Assembly: GCA_030674155.1 (NCBI GenBank)
Contig: CM060327.1
Location: 24,930,278-24,940,277, forward strand
Length of the DNA: 10,000 bases
Source of the DNA: Stramonita haemastoma
Taxonomy: Eukaryota; Mollusca; Gastropoda; Neogastropoda; Muricidae
Direction of reading: 5' to 3'
Within the stretch, counting starts at the first letter, position 1. Every line of letters starts with the position of its first letter. Under the pieces are notes generated by a model. It had not been told where the DNA came from. It saw only the letters and a list, made by a program, of their open reading frames with translations, and ran no database searches. Below, piece after piece: positions 1 to 7,847 of the stretch. Both the position numbers and the translations under genes were made by a program.

Positions 1-2
1 CG

Positions 3-66
<64 letters not shown>

Positions 67-70
67 TGCG
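1..70. repeat. Compound microsatellite (CGTG)n(TG)n
   Basis: About nine CGTG tetramers run from base 1, so the array probably continues left of the window. They pass into a TG run up to about base 58, then a broken TATGTGTGTGCG end. Alternating purine-pyrimidine sequence of this kind can adopt Z-DNA. There is no coding content. Confidence 0.95.
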
Positions 71-257
71 TAACAAGGGATATAACCCGGAATAGCCTAT
101 CCTGCCAAATCACTGCTTTTGCCATGAGTTGTCTCCCTACTAGCCTATGTAGACATTAATTTGCTTTTAGATAGCATATTAAATTTTCAGCCCGGTTTAG
201 TTCAGTCCAAGTTAAGGATGCGGTTGGCGCCAGAAATATTGAAATATGATATTATAA

Positions 258-263
258 ACACAC

Positions 264-320
<57 letters not shown>

Positions 321-371
321 CACCACCACACACACCACACACACACAACAACACACACAACACACAACACA

Positions 372-461
<90 letters not shown>

Positions 462-497
462 CCTCCCTCCCTCCCCCCCCTCTCTCTCTCTCTCTCT
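258..497. repeat. Compound microsatellite (CA)n then (CT)n with CCCT and poly-C
   Basis: An imperfect CA run (258-372, broken by single extra C or A bases) joins directly to a CT run (375-456). A CCCT block and a C8 tract follow at about 456-480, then a second short CT run to 497. Translation gives only HTHT, SLSL or ERER low-complexity peptides on the two strands, so the open frames here are artefacts of the dinucleotide period. The CT part is a long polypyrimidine/polypurine mirror repeat. Confidence 0.97.
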
Positions 498-499
498 TG

Positions 500-673
500 T
501 GTTACAAAACGAAGATAACGGTTATCAGTTTGTAAGAAATCTATATATGGATAAACAAAGATAATGGTTATCATTTTGTTATGATTTTAAGTAGCCATTT
601 TTATATAAAAGCAGAGAGAAATTTCCGACTATCATTTTCATGAACCTTCTTCTGCTCCATCCCAACTCTTGAG
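500..673. other. AT-rich spacer, nothing recognised
   Basis: This short AT-rich stretch lies between the microsatellite block and the first SINE. The phrase GATAA.GGTTATCA occurs twice (about 514-526 and 560-572), a small degenerate direct repeat. No gene or RNA is seen. Confidence 0.6.
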
Positions 674-978
674 AGGGACTGGACAGCCTGGTGGTTACAG
701 CGATGCGCATTGCGCTCATGATCTGCCGACCTGGGTTCGAATCTCGTTCACGAAGATTTTTCCTCTGGAGTTAATAATATCAGTGCCAACTCTACTACCC
801 CCAAAAGCCCCTCGGATCTTTAAAAGAGACTAAAAACCGAGGCCCCGTGTGCGAACGCACGCAGAACGTCTTGCGCACACGTTAAAACTCGTTCCGTTTT
901 TCGGAAGAGTAGGTCATTGTGTGCCGGAGGGAACGGATGATAAAGTTTACAAAACCGCATATACTGGATGTAAAAAAA
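674..978 (+). mobile_element. tRNA-derived SINE (plus strand)
   Basis: The head resembles a tRNA. A box A-like stretch (CAGCCTGGTGGTTACAGCG, from about 685) is followed by a near-consensus box B, GGTTCGAATCT, at 734-744, a normal intra-tRNA distance away. These form an internal RNA polymerase III promoter. The body after the tRNA part carries a 7-bp inverted repeat (GTGTGCG 847-853 with CGCACAC 874-880). The 3' end is near a short A-run at about 971-977. It is not a functional tRNA gene, because no acceptor stem pairs around the boxes and a long unrelated body follows. The outer limits are approximate and no target-site duplication was found. Confidence 0.7.
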
Positions 979-1488
979 GCGCATGAGTGCTTATTCCATT
1001 ATCCTCGAAAGAAAAAATGAAAACAGGAATAAAAATATCAGTCTCTTCGGCCTTCCCCTTAGGAACTAAATCTAACAGAATCCCACCCAGGGTTTGCTGT
1101 TTTGAGTGTTGGCTGTTGCGGACTCAACCAACCCCCCCCCCCCCCCCCCCCTACATCAATAATGACACATCTCCATTTGCGATCATCTATATTGGTTTTA
1201 GCCAACTTTTATTCAGAAATTCAAACACATTCACATTAAAAGAACAACAACATGATTGTGTGAAGCTTCAAATGTGCTCAACATGAACTGCATGTTAATC
1301 AACTTTTATATGTGGCAACACGTAGACATGAATAATGACATCTTTTTAGCTAATATACTTTTGACAATCACTAAATTCAAAACCATCCTTTTAACAGACA
1401 TTGCACCGAAGCATTTATTTTGCAAAGAAAAACGGGTAAGAACGATGTTTGACCAACAACAAAAAACAGGTGACTACGATAAGTGATG
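979..1488. other. AT-rich non-coding stretch with a C20 tract
   Basis: I see no gene here. The open frames are short, start without context and run through the homopolymer C20 at 1132-1151. Base composition is AT-rich and no Pol III boxes or repeat units stand out. Confidence 0.55.
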
Positions 1489-1497
1489 AAAAATATT

Positions 1498-1812
1498 AAA
1501 AGTAGGTAAAAGGTAATCGTAAAGGTGTCCAATAACCTATGTCATCGTAGGGGAGCGAGGCATCAGAGACCTCAGCTTCTGTAGGGGGCCAGCATATTGA
1601 GGGCGGCGCCCATATCCTCTCCCTCGCTGCTTTACCTTTCATGACCCTAAAGATGGCAGGTACCCATTTACAGCTGGGTGAACTGGGGGAGCTGTACTGA
1701 AGCCAAGGCGCACAAACGGTCATCCATCAAACTGGTAACCACGCTCGATGCTGCTTAACTTTGACTCGGGGAAAGCGATCGCTCTGACCACTTAGCTATC
1801 CTGTCCCCCACA
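1498..1812 (-). mobile_element. SINE with tRNA-like head and 5S rRNA-like segment
   Basis: Read on the minus strand, the element starts near 1812 with GGGGGACAGGATAGC and a perfect box A (TAGCTAAGTGG, 1798-1788). At 1759-1717 follows a 43-base stretch that I can align without gaps to animal 5S rRNA from the GTTAAGCA motif to the GATGG.TGACCG box C region, with roughly 33 of 43 bases agreeing with the 5S consensus as I remember it. A conserved-looking body follows to about 1500, ending in an AT-rich tail. The 9-mer AAAAATATT at 1489-1497 recurs at 1838-1846 and may be a target-site duplication, but its right copy lies about 25 bp outside the tRNA-like end. Open frames across the body are not genes. 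Confidence 0.65.
1717..1759 (-). other. 5S rRNA-like segment inside the SINE
   Basis: The stretch contains GTTAAGCAGC, ATCGAGC, TGGTTA and GATGGATGACCG in the same order and exact spacing as the internal control region (A box, intermediate element, C box) of 5S rRNA. It lacks the 5' third and the 3' end of 5S RNA, so it is not a 5S gene. The alternative reading is a degenerate tRNA box B (AGTTTGATGGA), which fits less of the sequence. Confidence 0.6.
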
Positions 1813-1839
1813 ATCAGTATAATACGAAAATAGCGGTAA

Positions 1840-2700
1840 AAATATTGAGGAGCAAAAATCACCTACAGTTTCATATTTGAGGCACTAAGTAGATTTTCTA
1901 AAATCATCAAATCGATGATCAATAGATTATAGCAATGGTATTCAATTCAAACTCGCAGTGTACAAATGCCATCCGTTTTGCCATCTACTCCAGTTTCAGA
2001 CTAATAACAATGAAAGCATTGAGCATTATGAGCCATATCACCTAAAGGCTATGCACATGCCAAACATCAGTGCACGTTTGAGGCCCATGTTAGCCCGAAT
2101 CCCCCCCCCCCCCTCAACTACTACACCTTGCATGGTGGCCTGAGTCTAGTCGTTCAGATGATACGATAAACCGAGGTCATGTGTGCAATATGCATTCATC
2201 CCACGTCCAAAAAAAAAACAACAAAATTAGTAGTCATTGGCAACATTTCGTAAAAGAAAACACAACAACAACAAAAAACCCACTCTCATAGGAAAATGAA
2301 TATAATTATATGTGCAGACGGTATAATGAAACAAAAATGAGCGGTGCTTCTCTTGTAGCAATGTCCTCTACCCAGAAAGAGCTGCCCACATTTCAAACGG
2401 AAAATCTCATGTCGCTAAAAATGGTTTACAATAAAATACAATATAAAACAACATATACAGTACAAAGGTCAAACTTGTGATTTAATGGCAAACTCTAGGC
2501 AGGGGTAGGGAGGCAGTCATTAATTAAATGACTTTCTTGTCGCTAATACGACTGAGGCCTTTCACTGCACGAACCAGGTTTAAATGGAACCAGATTTTTT
2601 TTTTAACAGCTCAGCATAGCGTTCTCTATCGACACACATGAAAACAAGACACAAAACATTGTTTTAAAACCTTATTGCTTAGAAGAAGAAAAAAAAGCTC
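1840..2700. other. AT-rich non-coding stretch
   Basis: No gene is supported here. The sequence has several A-rich runs (for example 2210-2285), a C13 tract at 2101-2113 and a T9 at 2596-2604. The only moderately long open frame (1958-2143) crosses the C tract and has no recognisable features. Confidence 0.55.
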
Positions 2701-2730
2701 AATGGAGACTGAATCGTGGAACAGAAACAG

Positions 2731-3887
2731 GCTGCATCATCCACTGTGCAACACACACAGGTTGCATCATCCACTGTGCAACACACACAGGTTGCATCAT
2801 CCACTGTGCAACAGGAACAGGCTGCATCATCCACTGTGCAACAGGAACAGGCTGCATCATCCACTGTGCAACACACACAGGTTGCATCATCCACTGTGCA
2901 ACACACACAGGTTGCATCATCCACTGTGCAACAGGAACAGGTTGCATCATCCACTGTGCAACACACACAGGTTGCATCATCCACTGTGCAACAAAAACAG
3001 GATGCATCATCGATTGTGCAACAGGAACAGGCTGCATCATTCACTGCGCAACAGGAACAGGCTGCATCATCCACTGCGCAACAGGAACAGGCTGCATCAT
3101 TCACTGTGCAACAGGAACAGGCTGCATCATCCACTATGCAACAGGCTGCAGCATCCACTGTGCAACAGGCTGCATCATCCACTGTGCAACAGAAACAGGC
3201 TGCATCATCCACTGTGCAACAGGCTGCATCATCCACTGTGCAACAGAAACAGGCTGCATCATCCACTATGCAACAGGCTGCAGCATCCACTGTGCAACAG
3301 AAACAGGCTGCATCATCCACTGTGCAACAGGCTGCATCAATCCACTGTGCAACAGAAACAGGCTGCATCATCATCACTGTGCAACAGGCTGCATCATCCA
3401 CTGTGCAACAGAAACAGGCTGCATCATCCACTGTGCAACAGGCTGCATCATCCACTGTGCAACAGAAACAGGCTGCATCATCCACTGTGCAACAGGTTGC
3501 ATCATCCACTGTGCAACAAGAACAGGCTGCATCATCCACTGTGCAACAAGAACAGGCTGCATATCCTCTGTGCACAAGAAGGCTGCATCATCCACTGTGC
3601 AACAGGTTGCATCATCCACTGTGCAACAAGAACAGGCTGCATCATCCACTGTGCACAAGAACAGGCTGCATCATCCACTGTGCAACAAGAACAGGCTGCA
3701 TCATCCACTGTGCAACAGGTTGCATCATCTGCTGTGCAACAGGAACAGGCTACATCATCCATTGTGCAACAGAACGACTGCACCATCCACTGTGCAACAG
3801 GAACAGGCTGCACCATCCACTGTGCAACAGGAACAGGCTGCACCGTCCATTGTGCAACAGGAACAGGCTGCATCATCCATTGTGCAC
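2731..3887. repeat. Minisatellite of about 41 units, 30-bp and 24-bp
   Basis: Units share the core GCATCATCCACTGTGCAACA and differ by an optional six bases (GAAACA, GAACAG, CACACA types). From 2731 to 3121 the array is purely 30-bp units. From 3121 to about 3640 units of 24 and 30 bp mostly alternate, with four of odd length (31, 26, 26, 28 bp). From 3719 to the end it is again 30 bp. Because both periods are multiples of three, several frames on both strands stay open for hundreds of codons. One frame (GTG or later start, to 4074) reads QQEQAASSTV decapeptides and QQAASSTV octapeptides; another, from ATG 2702, reads NRNRLHHPLC. The openness follows from the period, so coding is not demonstrated. 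Units with GTTGCA and TGCAAC carry a 6-bp inverted repeat. Confidence 0.93.
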
Positions 3888-4151
3888 TTATCACTGTTTT
3901 GTTGGGTTGGGGAGGTTCCTTGGCTACAGCTCCACGGTTCACCGACAGCGAGATTTTGTGACCTTCGCCCACCATGAGGTAGCTGCATTTGAACTTTGGG
4001 AATTATGTCTAAACATAGCTCCAGTGTGCACGCTTTTTTCTTTCATTTGTCATCTGTTCTTCCTGGCACCGTAATGCCTCCCTCTTCCCACAAACTGTTC
4101 TAATTGAGGGACTTTCTGTGGAGTGGAGTCGTTACTTATGTTAACTTCAGA
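3888..4151. other. Unique spacer between minisatellite and SINE
   Basis: This is unique-looking sequence with no gene, splice context or Pol III boxes that I can support. Two of the minisatellite's open frames run into it, to 3961 and 4074, without showing any domain. Confidence 0.5.
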
Positions 4152-4247
4152 TTTTTTTTTTAATCTCAAATGAAGACGTCTAGAGGTGATTCGAACCCAC
4201 GCCATCAAATCCCAAGCTTAACGCTACAGACACAAGGCTACCTCACC
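4152..4247 (-). mobile_element. Short tRNA-derived SINE (minus strand)
   Basis: On the minus strand a tRNA-like head starts near 4247 (GGTGAGGTAGCC...), reaches a box B, GGTTCGAATCA, at 4197-4187, and ends in an A-rich tail (the T-run at 4152-4161 on the plus strand). CTTCAG occurs at both borders (4145-4150 and 4248-4253), a possible but short target-site duplication. At about 95 bp it is hardly longer than a tRNA plus tail. No cloverleaf acceptor stem is seen. Confidence 0.6.
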
Positions 4248-4390
4248 CTTCAGTATACTCCCAGTGAAAATGTTGTCTTGACAAAGGTTACACACAGATC
4301 ATTGAAAATAATATTGTCCACCTGAGCCTTGAGCCTGATGTAGCAACTGCCTTCTGCACAGGCAATGGTGATCATCTTCTGACATGGAGA

Positions 4391-4408
4391 GGGGGGGGGG
4401 GGGGGGGG
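4391..4408 (+). repeat. G18 homopolymer
   Basis: Eighteen consecutive G bases in the downstream flank of the minus-strand Ig gene. Similar runs occur at 1132-1151 (C20), 2101-2113 (C13), 7685-7701 (G17) and 7990-8008 (G19). Confidence 0.95.
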
Positions 4409-4430
4409 ATTGTGGTCCACTTTCGCGCTA

Positions 4431-4538
4431 GAAGTGCCATCACTAAAAAGTGCAATCACTAAGAAGTGCCATCACTATCACTGAGAAGTGCCATCACTAT
4501 CACTAAGAAGTGCCATCACTAAGAAGTGCCATCACTAA
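4431..4538. repeat. 16/22-bp minisatellite next to the Ig-gene stop codon
   Basis: Six units of GAAGTGCCATCACTAA follow one another with lengths 16, 16, 22, 22, 16 and 16; the 22-bp units carry an internal duplication of six bases (TCACTA-like). The array ends 13 bp before the stop codon of the minus-strand gene, so it would lie at the start of that gene's 3' untranslated region. Confidence 0.9.
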
Positions 4539-4551
4539 CCAAAGTGGCTGA

Positions 4552-5995
4552 TCAGTTGTAGACGGAAGACGCATTTGATTGATAAAGGGATGTATTGGAG
4601 TGCTGAGTAGAAGTTGTCTCTATTCCAGTAGTGGAATAAGGGAGAGATGAAGTGGAGGGCTGGGTAGAAGTCGTGTCTACTCCAGTCGAATAATACAGAG
4701 AGGGCTGATTGAAACGCGGGTCATGCTGCCCGGGAACTGCAGAACTGGCTAAACTGTGGACAGAGTGTTGAACTGGCACGCCTACCACTATCACCTTGCT
4801 GCTCCTTTCTCGAGGCAGAGTCACCATGCGGAGTCTCTTTCGACGACGTCGTCGCACGACGAGAAGAAGGATCAGGAGGAGGAGGAAAAGAAAGGCGAAG
4901 AAAACAGAGGTCCCGATCACCACAGCAGGGTTCATGAAAGCTGCGGCTATGCCCCGATCCTCTGTTTCCTTAGTGCTGGTGGTCTGTCTAGGGAATTCAG
5001 TGGAGCCGTTGCTTCCTAAATTACCCCCAGCTGTTTTAGTAGTAGCAGTAGTAGTAGTACTCTGGAAACCATCACCCTGAATTCCAGATGTAGTGCTTCT
5101 GTTGGGGCTACTGGTGGTGTCACAAAACCCGGGACTGGGAACGCAGCCTCCATAACAGGGTGTTACCCTGATTTCAAGTTCAGGAGCCTCATCCTCAAAG
5201 ACCGTGCTGCCGTAACTCTGAAGACAGCGGTAACGTCTGCTGCAGGTGGGGATGGAGGACACAAACAGTCTCAAGATGTACACCTGGCGAGAGAAGTACC
5301 CAGTGGAGACTTGGACTCCAGCAATGATTCCTCGCGCATCTTCGTCAGGCACTTTGCTCCAGGAGGTCCCCTGTTTGAACTGGAAGGTGAACTTCAACCT
5401 CCTGAAGGAGCTGATGGTCAGGGAGGAAGGCCCCTGCACCGCAGACTGATGACCTCCGTGCTGCTGTAGTCCTGCTTGTGAGGCTGGCGGGTGAGGACGG
5501 TCCCCAAAGGGAAGGGGACCGCCTTCATGCGTTTGGACTGGGCCGTGGTCCTCGCGTTGTCTTCAGGCGTGGTCTTGTAGCCCACCTCACAGAACCACTC
5601 CTTATTCAGATCCAGCACGTGCACAGGCTGCAAAGTCAGAGTCAAGTGTTGGTGGTGTCGCTCACGTCAGCGGGACTTGACGGGGTGTACTTTCTTCCCG
5701 AAGTTCGGTACTTGGGTGTCTCACCCGCGAATTTAAACACTGTCACCTTGTAATTATTTCCGTCTAGCGTACCAATCGCCAGCTTGTAGAGAAGACCAAT
5801 GCTGGCTAACTTGCAGACAATGGTTAGAGTGGTGTTTGTTTTAGGACTCAAGAAGACTGGGAAAGGGCAAATGGTGAGATGCGTCTGTCTGTCACAATCG
5901 TAAGCCGTAGTTTTACCCCCCACCACTGTCCACATGAACGTCATCAACAAACAGTGGCCAGGTTCCATCAGTGGGACCCTGTTTGGCAGCCCCAT
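4552..5995 (-). CDS. Ig-like type I membrane receptor; two -1 frame breaks
   Basis: About 470 residues are obtained if two -1 frame changes are allowed (near 5645 and 5436). I place the start at ATG 5968 (MEPGHCLLM), matching the plus-strand paralogue; ATG 5995 is in frame just upstream. Residues 1-22 are a likely signal peptide. Ig-like domain 1 has B-strand TIVC (Cys52) and F-strand EWFC (Cys127), preceded by a C-x8-C pair (25, 34). Domain 2 has ISLRC (Cys178) and CSRRYRC (243, 249). A Ser/Thr/Gly stalk with N-glycosylation sequons follows, then a membrane helix (about 348-372), RRRRRKRLR and a Ser/Thr/Tyr tail of about 100 residues ending VYN. The B-to-F cysteine spacings of 75 and 71 suit Ig folds. 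It is probably a surface recognition or adhesion receptor; the ligand is unknown. Breaks may be assembly indels, decay or unusual splicing. No canonical ITIM is present in the tail. Confidence 0.75.
4555..4701 (-). repeat. Internal repeat in the cytoplasmic tail
   Basis: The tail contains two related units of 18-19 residues, built as L.YST.G(V/I)(D/E)TTSTQ, followed by a truncated third unit starting LYQSN. The DNA shows the same duplication (a 54-57 bp period). Each unit holds one or two tyrosines in a YST context, a possible kinase target, but no recognised ITIM, ITAM or Grb2 motif. Confidence 0.7.
4855..4929 (-). other. Transmembrane segment of the minus-strand receptor
   Basis: The codons read PAVVIGTSVFF, then a run of Phe, Leu, Ile and Val about 25 residues long, followed at once by five arginines and KRLR. 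This is a typical single-pass helix with a positive-inside stop-transfer signal, placing the Ig-like domains outside the cell. Confidence 0.85.
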
Positions 5996-6015
5996 CACTG
6001 CAGGAAAAGAAAGTA
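5984..6015 (-). promoter_or_regulatory. Probable 3' splice acceptor before the first coding exon
   Basis: On the minus strand a pyrimidine-rich tract TTTCTTTTCCTGCAG ends at 5998, three bases before ATG 5995. This is a good acceptor and suggests a 5' untranslated exon upstream. A donor-like TATG|GTGAGTT occurs at about 6611-6601 on the same strand, but I cannot show that it is used. The plus-strand paralogue has no comparable tract before its ATG. Confidence 0.5.
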
Positions 6016-6684
6016 CCGTAGAGATCAGGAAGAACTGAAACTGCTCTGCAGCCTAGGCTCTGCTACCCCACCAACTGAGTTAGCAATTGACGTACTCTTT
6101 TGCCTATGACGTCAAAAAGTTTTCAACGTCACAAGATGGAACAGGTGAGAGCTGATATGAAAAACGAAGCATGAAAAAAAGAATCCGAAATTTCTATTTT
6201 TTCGTTTTTGTTTTTTTATTTTTGGGCTGCCTCATCTCCTGTGACGCTCCTGTCCCTGCTGTTCCCACGCCGCCTGTTTCAATCTCCCCGCCACAGCCAT
6301 GCCCAGGCCCGCTATGTCTCATCCCTGGATCGGAAGTCCATAGGGAGCTCATCAATATTAGGCCTCAGTGGAGCCATCAGCCAGAGGGACCCTGCACTGC
6401 TGCTGAGTCACTTTGGTGGTGTTCAGTGGTGCCTGTTCTGAGCCAACATACACAGGACACCACCTACTAAGCCCCCTACTAACGACAGTATTAGCTCAGG
6501 CGTGGAGCCAGACTGAGTGAGACGTCCACCCGAGGTGGCGACCACCACAACATCCAACGGCCGCCTCCCTAAAACATCCAAACCCAAAGTCTTTGACACA
6601 AACTCACCATAGGCACAGAAGCGTACGGGGAAACCGAACCTAAGGACACTATGAGACCAGAGCAACCGGGGCCACCGAACCAGA
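6016..6684. other. Intergenic block, GC-richer from 6240, no gene assigned
   Basis: The first part is AT-rich (a T-rich stretch at 6190-6225). From 6240 to 6670 the sequence is GC-richer. A plus-strand frame (6171-6470) begins MKKRIRN followed by a hydrophobic stretch, and a minus-strand frame (6665-6423) ends with a hydrophobic LILSLVGGLVGGVL segment. Neither has codon or domain evidence, and no homologue is recognised. It may be a decayed repeat or unknown exons. It is recorded as unassigned. Confidence 0.4.
6107..6114. promoter_or_regulatory. CRE-type site TGACGTCA upstream of the minus-strand gene
   Basis: This perfect palindromic CREB/ATF consensus lies 112-146 bp upstream of the two possible start codons. 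Two more cores, TGACGT at 6088-6093 and ACGTCA at 6126-6131, lie within 45 bp. The clustering supports a regulatory role, but no TATA box is evident. Confidence 0.4.
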
Positions 6685-7064
6685 GGCTTTTTTTTTTATT
6701 GCATGATGATCGATACGAATGAGGATGATATAATAACGCTGCTACAGAAATGTATGTGTTTTGAGACTACTCGACAGGGTTGTTCGCTACGCTTACTATC
6801 ATGATATATCCCGGTGTCAACCGGGCCCGAGAGATACAGACACCTGCAGTGTTGGTCAGGTAATTTGAGCAACACTCTCAAACTCGCATCCGTAAAGTGG
6901 ATGAAGCTCGACTGTGTGGTCCCAGTCTCCCCACTGAGCCCACAGCACACTCACTCTGAGTACGAGCCGGCTGGAGCCCGAAATATCCCTATGACTCTTA
7001 TGGGAATCGAACCCACGACCTTCCAGTCCGGAATCCAAGGGGCTAACCACTGCACCATGGCAGC
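6685..7064 (-). mobile_element. Full-length tRNA-derived SINE (minus strand)
   Basis: On the minus strand the head begins near 7064 with GCCATGGTGCAGTGGTTAGC, including a good box A (TGGTGCAGTGG, 7057-7047). A consensus box B, GGTTCGATTCC, lies at 7013-7003. A body of about 300 bp follows, containing a short inverted repeat CCCGGT(TGAC)ACCGGG near 6819-6806. The element ends in AATAAAAAAAA (the plus-strand T-run at about 6689). Box spacing and A-tail together make this the clearest SINE in the window. Frames reading through it are not genes. I found no target-site duplication. Confidence 0.8.
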
Positions 7065-7069
7065 TGGTA

Positions 7070-7282
7070 AATTTCAAATTTATGACACAAAATGAATATA
7101 GGCCTAAGTAAAAACCAAAAGGAATAGTATTGTAATAGTGTTGTAGCAGTATAGTAATGTTTTCATTGTTATCAAAGTTTGGCTGAGAGTCTGGATCTGT
7201 TTTGAAGCATTTTCAGAGCCAGTTTGTGGCCTGTTTAAAGCTGAAAAGGCGTGTTCTTCATTTTACCGTCTAATGACATGAA
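7070..7282. other. AT-rich spacer, nothing recognised
   Basis: Unique AT-rich sequence between the SINE head and the GACA microsatellite; no gene, box or repeat is seen. Confidence 0.5.
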
Positions 7283-7283
7283 T

Positions 7284-7314
<31 letters not shown>

Positions 7315-7331
7315 GGACAGACAGACAGACT

Positions 7332-7369
<38 letters not shown>

Positions 7370-7370
7370 T
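7283..7370. repeat. Microsatellite (GA)n(GACA)n
   Basis: A short GA run turns into GAGACA hexamers and then about fifteen GACA tetramers with one substituted unit (GACT near 7330). It is simple repeat only. Confidence 0.95.
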
Positions 7371-7447
7371 GAAGGGTAGCCATGTAACTGATATGACTAC
7401 AAAGCATTCCAAAAATCAGTTCATCGTAAAATGAAAAGAACGAGGCG

Positions 7448-7547
7448 TTGTATTGTATGTATTGTATTGTATTGTATTGTATTGTATGTAGTGTATTTGT
7501 TGTAGTGTATTGTAGTGTATGTAGTAGTGTATTGTTTGTAGTGTATG
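7448..7547. repeat. Microsatellite (GTATT)n with GTAGTGTAT variants
   Basis: GTATT pentamers at about 7448-7487 pass into a degenerate TGTAGTGTAT repeat to 7547, the usual decay pattern of an ageing pentanucleotide array. Confidence 0.9.
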
Positions 7548-7840
7548 CACACTCTTTTCGGTCACAGCATGATTTATCTGCATGAAATTCTCACTGCTCT
7601 TCCTGAGGCCCTAGGAAAGCGCGTCGCCACATAAGCAGTATCCATCCATGTTTTGGGGTTTTTTTTCGTTTGTTTTTTTTGTTTGGGGGGGGGGGGGGGG
7701 GCTCTTGCTTTTTTTTTTTAATTTTCATATCAGCATGTGCATTCAATTTGTCGTCCTTTCATAGTAGCTTTTATTTTCCACACAATTTTGCCAAGGACAA
7801 CTGTCCTGTTGCCGTGGGGTTCTTTTACGGTCTTTTTTTG
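7548..7840. other. Non-coding stretch with poly-T and G17
   Basis: The sequence contains T-runs at 7660-7680 and 7711-7719 and G17 at 7685-7701. A short open frame through these runs (7670-7957) reads low-complexity Phe/Gly and is not a gene. Confidence 0.55.
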
Positions 7841-7847
7841 TGGATTG

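Noticed and set aside
161..574. Open frames on both strands through CA/CT repeats
   Set aside because: They translate to HTHT, SLSL, ERER and VCVC low complexity; they are open only because the dinucleotide repeat has no stop codons.
734..744. Functional tRNA genes at the box B motifs (734, 4187, 7003, 7913)
   Set aside because: No complementary acceptor stems flank the motifs, box A regions are irregular, and bodies or A-tails follow, as in SINEs.
1496..1723. 75-residue minus-strand open frame
   Set aside because: It lies wholly inside the 5S/tRNA-type SINE body and shows no domain.
2731..3887. CRISPR-like array of regular repeats
   Set aside because: The units abut with only 4-10 variable bases between cores, the variable part is itself repetitive, there are no cas genes, and the context is animal DNA.
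4756..5080. Plus-strand Arg-rich open frames
   Set aside because: They are antisense shadows of the membrane helix, stop-transfer and stalk of the minus-strand receptor.
5419..5439. A 20-nt GT-AG intron (5455-5436) explaining the domain-2 break of the minus gene
   Set aside because: It is far below known animal intron sizes and would delete the conserved B-strand cysteine.
6171..6470. Small secreted protein with signal-like N-terminus MKKRIRNFYFF
   Set aside because: The hydrophobic part comes from a T-rich run, the rest has no recognisable domain, and no paralogue or promoter supports it.
6856..7095. Protein-coding frames across the tRNA-like region
   Set aside because: The region is a tRNA-derived SINE with box A, box B and an A-tail; the frames are incidental.
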